Below, piece after piece: positions 10,215 through 21,186 of a stretch of DNA of 64,000 nucleotides; the first letter of the stretch is position 1, and each line of letters opens with the position of its first letter. Source of the stretch: Rotaria socialis (lineage: Eukaryota; Rotifera; Eurotatoria; Philodinida; Philodinidae); NCBI GenBank assembly GCA_905331475.1, contig CAJNYU010002801.1, forward strand, positions 1 to 64,000, read 5' to 3'. The notes beneath the pieces are model-generated. The model saw only the letters and a list, made by a program, of their open reading frames with translations. It ran no database searches and was not told the DNA's origin. A program made the position numbers and the translations under genes.

Positions 10215-10345
10215 ACAAGAATTAAAATTAGAATAATGAAAATTAAAATTAGAATTAAAATTAGAATAATGAAAATTAAAATTAAAATTAAAATTAGAAT
10301 AATGAAGATTAAAATTAAAATTAAATTTAAAATTAAAATTAAATA
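10215..10345 (+). repeat. AT-rich minisatellite between pol and ORF3
   Basis: Tandem AATTAAAATTAG / AATAATGAAAATTAAAATTAG units fill about 130 bp in the gap between pol and ORF3. Their regularity creates a spurious minus-strand frame encoding repeated N-F-N-F residues. After the array, to 10801, I see no gene. A purine-rich AAGGAGGGG at about 10410 might be a polypurine-tract relic, but it is not next to a recognisable LTR. Confidence 0.6.
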
Positions 10346-10801
10346 ATATGACTGGGTCTGATCTAGTAGTCCATGCCGGGGAAATAGACATTAACCTTTT
10401 CACTGACAAGGAGGGGCTATCACACTCACATAAATTATTTATTCACAAAAATATATTATCCAATCAGCGTGCAGATCAATCGATGCACTGAAATAGTTAT
10501 GCATGCCCGACTATTACATGCAAAGAATGACGCATATTGTCTAGATCATCAACTTTACTATTATCAAAACAAGAACAGGATAAAATACACATATATGCCA
10601 CATCAGAATAACAAAACATTTTTTTGTATACATATCGACAAGGTCATGCCCGATAAATACAGGAAAGAAAAAGTTTACGTCTGAACGATTCCAAACATAT
10701 ATCTATTTGGAAGGAAAGAAAAATTTAAACAGACAAAGAATTTCATTTTTAAGTGCATTTCACAATAACACATATCATTTCTATTGTAGTTAAATATCAC
10801 C

Positions 10802-12358
10802 ATGTCGTATGCAAAACGTGACCCGAATAACCCACCAAATTACTATTATAATTTAAATAAAAAACAACAACAAAATTGGATGAAAACGGCAAAGAAAATG
10901 AACAAGAACGAAGATCTTCAAGCCAAATACCCGCCATTCAAATCATCATCAAGTATCACCATCATTCACATCCACCACAAATCAACAATCGATACGCTAA
11001 ATGACCTCATCACATTAGCACATCGAACAAGTCGTTACACAGTGGACACCGAATCGGAACGAAATAAAATAAACAATGATGCACTTATACAAATCCAATT
11101 CTTACACTCGACCGATGCATCAACGATTATATTAATTGAAACAGCACATTTACCTAATCCACAAACAACACTATACACCAAAATTAAAGAACTCTGGTAC
11201 ACCATTTTCAACAACAACAACAAAGTCATCACTTGGGGAACGGTGGAAAACGAATTTAATAATTTTCACCACCTCGACTTCATCGATTTAGGTAATCCCT
11301 TTCAACATATTAATTTACAATCTTTCTTTAAGGAATGGCACGATACACACTGTGTAACGCATCCAGAAATGGAAAAGCGTGATAAACACACCGGACCAGT
11401 ATCACCCAATATGGTTGATATGTCTGGTGATGATAGTGATGATGATATGGACGATGGAAAATTAAATGATTATGTACAATATAAATGTGACCACATAACT
11501 CATTACGATTACAATGCAACCTGGTCATTACAAGATGCGATAGCAACAACTTTTAATAAATTTTTGGACAAATCGCAAACAATTAATTTATGGCAATGTG
11601 GCATTGATCTAGAATTAGATACATGGAAGAATAAATTGTTTAGTCGACCACAATACAACAAACATATTGAACAACAACAACGAATAAAAATGAAACAATA
11701 CGCTATAGATGATTGTATTGCAGTCGCAGAATTATTCTTATACATGTGTCCCGCAACAACAAACCATCATCAACTACATGACGTATCACAACATGCATCA
11801 ACAAAAACAATTACATTAACAACAACGACAACAACAACAAAAACGACCCGACGAACCATACTTGATCTCTGCGATGATTTATCTGACATCAGCGAAGACG
11901 AATTAATTCAAATTCTTAAACCAAAATTTGACAAGAAAAAAGAAGAAAATGTACATCAACCACATGATCCACCAGTCGAATTAATTATAACAACAACCGA
12001 AAATGAAATTAATGAATTAATTCCAACCCAACAACCACCCCCAAACACATCAACAACATTAACATTAACCAGAAACGAACGACAACGACGGAAAAATCGA
12101 AAACTTAAATGGAAACAAAAACATCGACCCGATTTCCAACGAAAAATTAAAAGACCGATTTATCATCGCTATGATTATCGAAAGATCCGATCTCAATTAG
12201 CTGATGACGATATACACACAAGTCATCAAATAACGATCAATAAAGAAAAAGGTGAAGTTCTGATCGGGTTCAAATCCAAAGAAGAAGAAGAAAAAGCTCG
12301 AAACAAAATAAAAATAAATAATTTCTCCAGAACACAATACATCGAACGATGGGGGTAA
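10802..12358 (+). CDS. LTR element ORF3, DEDDy 3'-5' exonuclease-like
   Basis: This 518-residue protein carries signs of a DEDDy exonuclease in its first two thirds: an ExoI-like TVDTES (D-x-E) near residue 80, an ITWGTVENEF block where ExoII is expected, and an ExoIII-like YAIDDCIAVAEL (Y-x3-D) near residue 300. Such enzymes trim 3' ends of RNA or single-stranded DNA. The last third is T/Q-rich and then strongly basic, suggesting nucleic-acid binding. DEDDy ORF3s are known in bdelloid LTR elements and, notably, also in some Athena Penelope-like elements. The start ATG sits in CACCATG, a good initiation context. Its role in the element's life cycle is unknown. Confidence 0.75.
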   Translation: MSYAKRDPNNPPNYYYNLNKKQQQNWMKTAKKMNKNEDLQAKYPPFKSSSSITIIHIHHKSTIDTLNDLITLAHRTSRYTVDTESERNKINNDALIQIQFLHSTDASTIILIETAHLPNPQTTLYTKIKELWYTIFNNNNKVITWGTVENEFNNFHHLDFIDLGNPFQHINLQSFFKEWHDTHCVTHPEMEKRDKHTGPVSPNMVDMSGDDSDDDMDDGKLNDYVQYKCDHITHYDYNATWSLQDAIATTFNKFLDKSQTINLWQCGIDLELDTWKNKLFSRPQYNKHIEQQQRIKMKQYAIDDCIAVAELFLYMCPATTNHHQLHDVSQHASTKTITLTTTTTTTKTTRRTILDLCDDLSDISEDELIQILKPKFDKKKEENVHQPHDPPVELIITTTENEINELIPTQQPPPNTSTTLTLTRNERQRRKNRKLKWKQKHRPDFQRKIKRPIYHRYDYRKIRSQLADDDIHTSHQITINKEKGEVLIGFKSKEEEEKARNKIKINNFSRTQYIERWG

Positions 12359-12705
12359 ATATTAAAAAATAAATAAATAAAATAAAAAAAATAAAAAATA
12401 AAAACCAAAAAAACGCAACGACGAACAACAACGACAACAACCGAATACATCGAGAACAAATATTCACAACAAAGATGACGAAATAAGGACAAACCACTTA
12501 TTAACAATGACACTAATCATTTGATTCGTTTAGATAAAGACACTACATCATGGCGTTCTAATAATGATATCATTAACACCATATCATCATGATGAACCAC
12601 AATATGCAAACCTGGCTTATCACAACTTACCAAGAGATTAATGTCAAATTAAAAATTAAAACGTAGAATCAATAAAAGCTTGTATTTCATTTAATTTGAT
12701 TTGTT
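12359..12705. other. Non-coding stretch after ORF3
   Basis: An A-rich AATAAATAAAATAAAA run directly after the ORF3 stop looks like its polyadenylation region. The remainder is AT-rich with no frame of note and no recognisable right LTR. The boundary between LTR element and flanking DNA must lie somewhere here or beyond. Confidence 0.5.
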
Positions 12706-13429
12706 ATGAAATGGATCAACGAGAACCAATGGAACGAACCAAAAAATGAAACAATAAATAAAACTCCTTCAATATCTGATATCGATGAATTATGTAATTT
12801 AATTGATGAGAGTTCACTCGGTGGTTGTATTCAAGGATCTACATATAAATCATCTAATTTATCATTACGATTTCATTCAATTCCTTCTTGTCAAGTAAAA
12901 GCATTTCGTTCATAGCATCTTAAACGTTTACATTCATCATCGATACCAAAAGTTCAAGAAGAAGAGGAAGAAGAAAATGCCGAAAAACTTTCGTGTCGTT
13001 CATTAGTTCCATCTACACGTCGAACATCTTCAATGCGTTTTCTCTGTCATCTCCATCATTACTTAATCGATTTCGTTCTTTATCAACGTGTCATTTTCCT
13101 CAATCTCGTCGTAATTCACATCTATGTTCCAATCTTCGATCACATCACGTTCGATATTCATCGCCAACAACGATAACTTTATTTCGTACAAAATCAATTT
13201 TACCATCTATTGTTGAAGAAGAATCAACTATCGATGATCGATCACCATCACCAACCACATCAACATCTCAGTTATCATGTACAATAGTTGATGCACGACG
13301 GTCAACAGCGAACTCATGTAATGTTGAAGAACTGGCTGCTTATCTTGACAATTTCCTTTATTTACCGAAATCATTATCTGGTGCCGCTGAGCTTATGTAT
13401 ATGTTACAGTTGACTTGGGAATTTAGTTG
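12706..13429 (+). pseudogene. OSER1-like gene, interrupted
   Basis: The last 30 or so residues of the second frame (NVEELAAYLDNFLYLPKS, then SGAAELMYM) resemble the conserved C-terminus of oxidative-stress-responsive serine-rich protein 1 (human [20 protein letters not shown]...). The upstream part is serine/arginine-rich, as in that family. The sequence is not one open frame. A first frame from 12706 meets a TAG at 12913-12915, reads on with RRTSSMRF to about 13040, and the family-like frame continues one base off. With at least one stop and one frameshift it is most likely a decayed copy, unless the assembly is wrong here. It lies immediately right of the LTR element. Confidence 0.5.
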
Positions 13430-13473
13430 AGTTTGGAATGCGCGAAAAGAAAAAAAATATTCATTTCTTCTCT

Positions 13474-13541
13474 CTGTATTTTTCTCTGAGTTTTTTCTTT
13501 CTGTATTTTTCTCTGAGTTTTTTCTTTCTGTATTTTATCTT
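13474..13541 (+). repeat. 27-bp tandem repeat
   Basis: CTGTATTTTTCTCTGAG recurs at 13474 and 13501 and begins again at 13528, a 27-bp unit in about 2.5 copies. It lies just downstream of the OSER1-like remnant. The rest of the gap to 13964 is AT-rich with no gene seen; it should hold the promoter of the integrase gene. Confidence 0.65.
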
Positions 13542-13964
13542 TGTTTGAAATTTACGATCTCATAGTCTTCATTCTTTTACAAATAGGTAATAAATATACC
13601 TATATGCATTCAATAGATTGAATGAAAGTGAATTATCATAACTTATGAAATTAAAGCTTTCATGTTAAATTGGCAATTGTATATGCATTATTTATTCTCG
13701 TCATCAACAGAACGCGGATTAATCTAAATACTTATTATGAAGATCATTGACACAAAATAATTAAAAAAATGCCCCTACATAAAATATTTTCTATGCTGAA
13801 ATTTTTGTTTGTTGATCAAGTTTAATCAATAAACTTTCATACGATTAAATTATTTTGATTAGTTTACATTGTGACTCATTGAGTATTCGTTGCTACGACG
13901 CATTGATTGTAAATAATTAATTTATATCGAGTTTTCTCATCTTGCTTTAGTGATTTGTTTAATC

Positions 13965-16037
13965 ATGGATATCATCGAGAAACGAAATATTTTCAATACT
14001 AGATTAGAAGAATACATTAATAAATTAGATATTAAAAAAAGAGACAAATACACTATTAAAAATAGTACATATGAACAAATTATCGATCTACTTAAAGAAA
14101 AAAGGACAAATGTATCATCTAAGTTCAAATTCTGGTCGAAAAACACGTTCTATCTAGTACAAATAGGAGCTAATGATATAGTATATACAACCAAAAATAA
14201 ATTACCATTGATTACACATGAAAACATTTTCGATAAAATCACTGAATGTCATGTTGCCGTTGGACATTCAGGAAGAGATAAGACATGGAGCGAGGTAAAC
14301 GTTCATATTCACCACATTGAATAAAAAATAAGAACTATATTTAATTAGGTAAAAAACAAATATGACGGAATACCATTACAGTCAATATTAATATATATCA
14401 ATATGTGCGACGTATGCCAAATACGAAGACCTATTCCTAAACCAATTACTGGAAAGCCAATCGTTTCAATTGGTTTCTTAACTCGATTGCAAGTCGATCT
14501 CATTGACATGCGGAGTGTAGCATTCAATGACTTCAACTTCATCATGCATGTGAAAGACCACTTTACCAAATTCAGTTGGCTTTTCCCTCTACCATCTAAA
14601 CATGCATCACAAGTTGCATCAAATTTAAGAAACATCTTCTATACGTTTGGTCCCCCTAAAATATTGCAGTCGGATAACGGCAAAGAATTTGTGTAACAAA
14701 ACCTGATTTATTAACGATATTTATCCGTTTTTCTCTACTAGTGCCAAAATAATATTGGATTTAAAATTAAACTGGCCTGATTTAGTTATCATAAACGGTA
14801 GACCTCGCCATCCCCAAAGTCAAGGCCTCGTTGAAAGATCCAATGCAGTCGTTCAAAAAATGCTTGGAAAATGGCTCGAAACAAATAAAACACTTGATTG
14901 GCCGAATGGTTTAGGTAAATTCTGAGTTGCTTTACATTAATATTTTAAAATATATGAATCATATATTTAAAATGAACATGTAAGGTCCTGTAATGTTGGC
15001 GATGAATAATTCCATCTCACAAAGTACAAAGAAAACGCCGTACGAAATGGTTTTCGGGCAATCAATTCGACATGACCATGAGTTTTGGCATCAACTACAT
15101 GCACAGTCTTCAAATGAGTCTGTCTTGAATGAAGAGGATATACCCGAAGCGTTACTAGATCAATTTAACTTAAATTACGAAATCGAATCGGTTACTATTA
15201 AATATTATCTATTTAGTTTCAAATCATTTTTTTATTTAGACAAATACTGATTGTACATCAAGTAACGATGGTAATTCCTCAAACCCGGTGCTATCATCAA
15301 CAACTCAAGTCAATCAAAGAATCCTGTATAAAAAAGACCTTTGTATAATACATTATCCATTTTTCATACATATTTATCCCTTAGAGATCCAAGTACAACA
15401 TCGCATAAACGTATCAGAGATGAAGCAGAAAAATGCTACATTAATACAGCAGGTAAATTTTCTCCATCTAATTATACCACATGCCCGTTGTTTGTGAGCT
15501 ATTTCTTTATATTATTTTTATATTAACATAAAGAAAAAAATACACAGAAATTAAATAACGTTTTTTTCTTTTTTCTTAATAGAACGCCAATTGAACAAAT
15601 ATAATCGTGGATTGAAGAAACAAAAACTCTACCAAATTAATGATATAGTTGGACTTAAAATAGCTGACGTTGATCGAACGAACACATCCGCATCTACACT
15701 GCCTTGTAAAATAATTCAAATTATTGAAAAAGACGATTCCTCGACCATGTTCTATCAAGTCGCAACGTTGGATGGAATCATAAAAGAACTATTCTTGTCA
15801 ATCGCTTTCGTTGACTTATCTCAAACAGTAGCAGCTGATTTGCGACAACTTATAACTACCAATTTACCAACTATCACATTTATACAGGCTTGTCAACTTT
15901 TTACAAATTACAAACATCTCAACACATGTAAGTGTTCTGGCTCCTGTGACACCAATCGGTGTCCATGTAAAAAAAATGGATCAAAGTGCTGTACAAAATG
16001 TCATCGTGGTAAAGTTACTTTATGTAAAAATAAATGA
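13965..16037 (+). CDS. KRBA2/Ginger-like DDE integrase
   Basis: Seven exons can be read with GT-AG borders: 13965-14294, 14349-14692, 14742-14914, 14985-15190, 15240-15325, 15385-15452 and 15583-16037. They give 443 residues in one frame. Features in order are an HHCC zinc domain (HVAVGH ... CDVC), and an rve-type core with D in RLQVDLIDM, D in LQSDNGKEF and E in SQGLVERSN, so the DDE triad is complete. Next come PYEMVFGQ, a linker, an SH3-like IYQINDIVGLKIADVD-type region, and a C-terminal cysteine cluster (CKCSGSCDTNRCPCKK then CCTKC) resembling CXC domains. This architecture matches KRAB-A-domain-containing-2-like integrases related to Ginger DNA transposons. It would cut and join DNA ends in the nucleus. 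RPA-like and ATPase genes follow on the same strand. Confidence 0.82.
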
Positions 16038-16978
16038 TCATTATTTTCAGTATTATGTACATCGATATTTATAAAATAATATGTGCAAAAATATACATTA
16101 AAAACAATATCCCCTAATTAAATATGTTTACCTAATATCTTATACAGCTGATACACAATGTGCGAATTTGTTAGTTATGACCAAATGACAATCTTCACGA
16201 TAGTTTTACCTTTGTATATGTATTCTCATACGAAAAAAACTTGTACACGAATAATCTCACCCACTAAGAATAAAATATCCAAAATTCTGACAACGTTTTC
16301 TACAAAACCAAATAAAAATTTCATTCGATTATTAATTTGATTATAATAAGCGATTAGATAACTAGTATTTTATATTATCATTTATAGCATGAGAAATATT
16401 CTAAATAACTAACTTTCATCATTCCTGCAAAAATATCATAATATTTTATTCAATTAACAATCTTGATTTTACTGTATAGAACAGAACTTTGTAGTGATAA
16501 CATTTTATGTAGATAACTAAGAACACCTATCAATAATTTAGCATAATAGTTAAGGATAATTCAAAGTATCAATCATTTTTATTTTCTCCTTTTACTACAA
16601 AAAAAATCCATTCAAAACACAGACAAATTCTTAATGTGAACTAATCCACCATATATTGATTACTCATAATATTATATCAATTCAAGCAATTTCAATATAT
16701 AATATATGATCAACTTACATAAAAGACTTCATTCAAATTCAAAATATGATGCGATACGAAATCTTTCACATGGATTGTGAATCAATTTTTATCCGTTTTT
16801 TTTTAGCTAATTTAACCTTTATTCTCAATCGCATAGAAAATTCTCTCAATAATACGTTTTCTATTCAACCTACCGGAATACCAACGATTTTCTTTACGAT
16901 ATATCTAAAAACATTAAAAATACTTTCTTTCTTCTTCGACAATACTAAATAACATACACTAAACAAAATCGTTTTTAG
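16038..16978. other. AT-rich spacer between integrase and RPA-like genes
   Basis: Only short frames without recognisable content occur here. It should contain the integrase 3' UTR and the promoter of the RPA-like gene. Confidence 0.5.
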
Positions 16979-18918
16979 ATGAAAAGAAAATCTTCAAAAC
17001 GTCGTTGTACTAGACCAAATCATACAACGAATAATGATATCAATGCTTCGTACATTTATAAATTTAAAAAAATTAAATACTCTTTTTCCTTTGTTTAGAA
17101 ATACCGAAATTCAAGCGAACGTACCACAAAACGAGCCAGCAATAGTGCGAAACGAATCATATGAACAAGCTGAAAACAGTGAATATTCCTTTTCATTCAT
17201 ATCCTTGCATCATCTCTAACTAAATTGAACAAATAATATTCACAAATAAAAAATCTCTACAGAATCGACTCTTTTAGATACTCATAAATAATTATAGTTA
17301 GAAACTACCAAAAATTGAATTTACTTATTAGATTTGTTTGTTCAGGTACACAAACATCAGCAATAAATATTGCTTTTTCAAATACTACATCTTCAACACA
17401 AACTCCCACAAATACTAATGAAAGCAATCAAACATTGCAAACATGTGAGTAACTAATAAAATCATTTAATATTGAATTCACTAAATTCGAACACCATAAA
17501 TAGAATAAAAAAGAATTCAATAGGTATTATGAAAATTCTCTTTTTTTATAATAAATACGAAAAATATTGTTCAAATAAAACACAAAAAAACATTGATTTA
17601 TTTTCAATAATTATAGATCAAAACGCAATGTTAATAAACATCAATGAAATCAATACTGATTTAAACTTTATGTAAGTTCTTGAACCATAGGTTTCATTGA
17701 CTAACAAAGATACAAGAAATAATAATTAATTTATTGTATCACGGTTACTACTTTATCATTAAATATATCGTTCACGGAACAATATGAAGAATTTAATTCA
17801 ATAATAATTAATTATAGATGTTCAACTTATTTTGCCGAAAATCTTCATTAAATGAAACCTATTTGAAACCATTTACTATATCCTAGCATTCATGTATTTT
17901 TTATATTTAGTTGGAAGATACACGCAACTGTCACATCTGTATATCCAAAGCGAAATTACACCAATTCTCATAGTGTAGGAGAAATATCATGTTGGGATTT
18001 AAAAGATAATTCAGGATCAATAACTCTAGCAGCTTTTAATCTGAATTCACATATTATGTCTGATTTATTACAAATGAATCAGGTTATTTTATTTATGAAT
18101 AACACAAGAAAAGCCTAATTTATCATATATTATAGACATATGAATTCAGCAATCTGTCTGTTCGATTAGCTTCCGATTCTTTCAAAACATTGGCACATTC
18201 TTATCAATTAGTTTGTACTAACACCACAGTCGCAACTCAAATAACATCAACACCATATGATGAAACACCAACATTTAATTTTGTTCATCTGATACAAATT
18301 GCAGATTTACCATTAAATTCAATTATAGGTAAATAATCTTTAATTTTATCTATCCGTTTAAATCTTAGCATGATCTACGTTTCAAAATCTCTGATATGTC
18401 GACAAAGTTACTATTTGCGAAAAAAACTGTAATTTCGGTTTATTAGATCGCAACAATGGCTTCATAACTTTAAAATATATATTATTCTATGTTGCAGACG
18501 TACAAGCTAATGTCGTACGTGATTTTGGCATTTCAACGGGAGTGAGAAATGCTTCAGTGTGGACTCGACGATACCTTCATATAACTCAGGATGGTATACA
18601 GACAGGCCTAACCTTATGGAATGATCAAGTAATTCATTTATTGTTGTATGATTCTATCTCTATGTGCGATACTTATCTATAGGCACGCTTAATTGATCAT
18701 AATATGACTGGTTTACAAATTAAATTGAAAAATGTAAAAATTTCAAGCTTCGATGGTTAGTACAATTTCTATCTACTTACACCTAAATCTCTTCTATTAA
18801 AGAAATCAACTATACTTTATTTCAACGAATTTTACATGATTTGTTTTTCAATAATCATTTCTATATAGGTACACAATCACTCTTTACTTTGCCTAATACC
18901 CATCTATCAACTTCATAA
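16979..18918 (+). CDS. RPA70-like single-stranded DNA-binding protein (two OB folds)
   Basis: Nine small exons join in frame: 16979-17049, 17099-17178, 17346-17444, 17617-17671, 17911-18082, 18136-18328, 18498-18628, 18683-18755 and 18869-18918, giving 307 residues. The N-terminal third is basic, then S/T/N-rich. From exon 5 on it follows replication protein A large-subunit domains A and B: WKIHATVTSVYPKRNY and SCWDLKDNSGSITLAAFN (domain A), then IADLPLNSIIDVQANVV, GLTLWNDQA and a C-terminal GTQSLFTLPNTHL corresponding to the end of domain B. The zinc-bearing domain C and the usual N-terminal protein-interaction domain are absent, so it is about half the length of RPA70. It likely coats single-stranded DNA. 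Its neighbours (integrase, ATPase) suggest service in element replication rather than host replication. Confidence 0.8.
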
Positions 18919-21186
18919 TTGAATTCGAACAAAAAAAATACTAACATTTAATTATCATTTGCTCGACTTTTTGCTCAAATAATCATGTATCTATTATTTA
19001 TGACATCAGCTTGAACACATTCATAAAAAAGTTGAATCTAACAATTTTATTTGAACCATACACTTATTTTGCATGTACAAATAATTTTTGTTTCAAAGTA
19101 AAAAATTCTAAACCTCCAATAAAAAAAAGTTCATAATATATTATAACATGTCATTCCACAAACACTATCATAATCATAATATATTATTAATTAGTTACTA
19201 AATTTCTAATAAACCAAGTCACTGTTGTTTTGTATTAACGATGAATAATTCATTAATAACTATTTCTGTTTCTGCACAAAACATGATCACATGCTAAACA
19301 AATCAAACAAATAATAAAATATGTTGAGAAACGAAACACGAAACTGAACCACACTCGTTTATCATTTACCATTCGATATCTTTCCCATATATCTCATCCT
19401 TCTCAATCTACCTATCACATATAATATCAAATAGAGGTCGCTGTATTATAACCAATGTAGTTAACTGATAAACATATACACATGTATACGTATACATTTT
19501 CTTGTACTATTCCTACTCTTATTTATGTTACTATTCACATCGTAACTCTGTTCACCGTTCGAATGGTATATTCTTTTTTAGTAATATTACTGTGGTTTAG
19601 CTGTTTCCTTTCACTATTTTCATCGATAAGAGTGTAGTAATATTTTTGAAATACGTCTCTTCTTCCTCTTTCTCCTATGCTTTCTTTTCTTCGATTTTTT
19701 TCTCTTTATTTAATATAAGTTATAAGTTATAAAACAACATTTAGTGTGAACTTGTAGTGACAGAATAAATTTAATGTAAAAATAATGCCAAACAAATCAC
19801 ACTATCTCACGACGAATACTCGAATATTTATTAATCCGTATCTATATCTGACATAATTACTTAGCTCACGATTAAAAAAAAACAATTAAAATCGAAAGAC
19901 TTCAAATAATAAATTATGAAATTTTTCTTCAAGTAACTTTTATTTCACTATTAATTTTGATATTTTTTCCTCAAACAATCATTTGTCAAGTTCATTATTA
20001 ACTTCACTGTTAACTTCTTTTTTTTCTAATTACACATAGTTTCTACTTTGTTGAATTAAACCAATCTTTCTACCCATCTACATGATTTATCAAAGATTTA
20101 CTTGATTGCTTATCTCGCATAACAGTAACCCCAATTGTTCTTTATTTACTTCAAATTTATGAGAAAAAAAATTTGTTCTTGATTTGACTATTTCATCTAT
20201 AGATTATCTGTGTATTCTATATATGTCACTTATTCATTTTGCACTCAAAAACCAAACATTGTTCCAACAATAGAACAGCATTGTTAACAGATATTTAACA
20301 ATACATATTCACATGATAAATAAAAAGAATTGTAATAGGAGTTCTTTATGTTAAAAGAAAATCGATCCATCTTTCATCTAGATAAATAGAAGAACTATGT
20401 TTCATCTAACGAACTTGCTTTTCGGTATTCAAACAATTGATACACATAAAAACAACAAAGATATTTTATTTATCTCTAATAGAATATCCTTCGCTCATCA
20501 TTATGAATCTTGAACATTGTATGTAATTAACTCAACTGTCAACGAAATTCAAGCATCGGTGTTCACTTATCTGATAACAACACTCGACTATATGCATAAT
20601 TTCCTTTTCAACTTAAAGTTTCACATAACTCATATCATTTCAAAGCAATAAATAAAATGATTCAATTTTGAGAGATTTTTTTTTGTGGAAATCTGAACAT
20701 TTTATTTTTTTTCATTGCTCTGTAATTCAATTAAAGGGTAGCTTGTAAATACTTAGTCTGAGTCACTCATTCTCTCTAAATAATAATACGTGATCGAAAA
20801 AATATTACTCAATGTCATATTTTCAAAATAGAATACACATCATTGAACGAATAAATCATCTTTAATTAGAACAAAGACGTTAAAATTTTCTTTATGAGAC
20901 GTGATTTAGTATCTAATGTCCCGAACAATTAGTTGAACATAATGAGCAAAAAAATAAGAACTCGCATATTATTCCAACATTTATTGAATAATATAAAATA
21001 ACTTGGTTGCTCAATTTAACAGGGCACATTTTTTAAAGAATATAAATTCCATAGCTAATAGAATTTTGAATTCGTTTGCATATATTTCCCTCCATTTTAA
21101 TCCTCAAATATTTTGTTCTAATTAACTAACAAAATTTCCTATTTAATACCACTCTATCTATCTCCGTGTTTACATTCTTCACCATT
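18919..21186. other. 2.3-kb AT-rich gene-free stretch
   Basis: No frame above noise on either strand and no clear repeat was seen. It separates the RPA-like and DUF3987-like genes and is long for this compact genome. It could hold element cis-sequences such as an origin, or decayed sequence. Confidence 0.45.

Larger units (their letters stand above)
4759..12400 (+). mobile_element. Ty3/gypsy-like LTR retroelement with exonuclease ORF3
   Basis: The parts in order are a short left LTR, a primer-binding-like site, gag, pol (protease, RT, RNase H, integrase), an AT-rich minisatellite, and ORF3 of DEDDy exonuclease type. Bdelloid LTR elements with extra ORF3 genes, including DEDDy exonucleases, are described in the literature, so the architecture is a known rotifer type. 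The three long frames look uninterrupted, which points to a young copy. A right LTR was not recognisable by eye, so the right boundary is approximate and the copy may be incomplete at that end. LTR-pair dating is therefore not possible. Confidence 0.8.

Noticed and set aside
10206-10409. Minus-strand N-F-N-F repeat peptide
   Set aside because: By-product of the AT-rich minisatellite between pol and ORF3.
16158-17675. Several 60-70 codon plus frames between the integrase and RPA-like genes
   Set aside because: Most read through introns or spacers; only the parts matching the nine RPA-like exons are kept.
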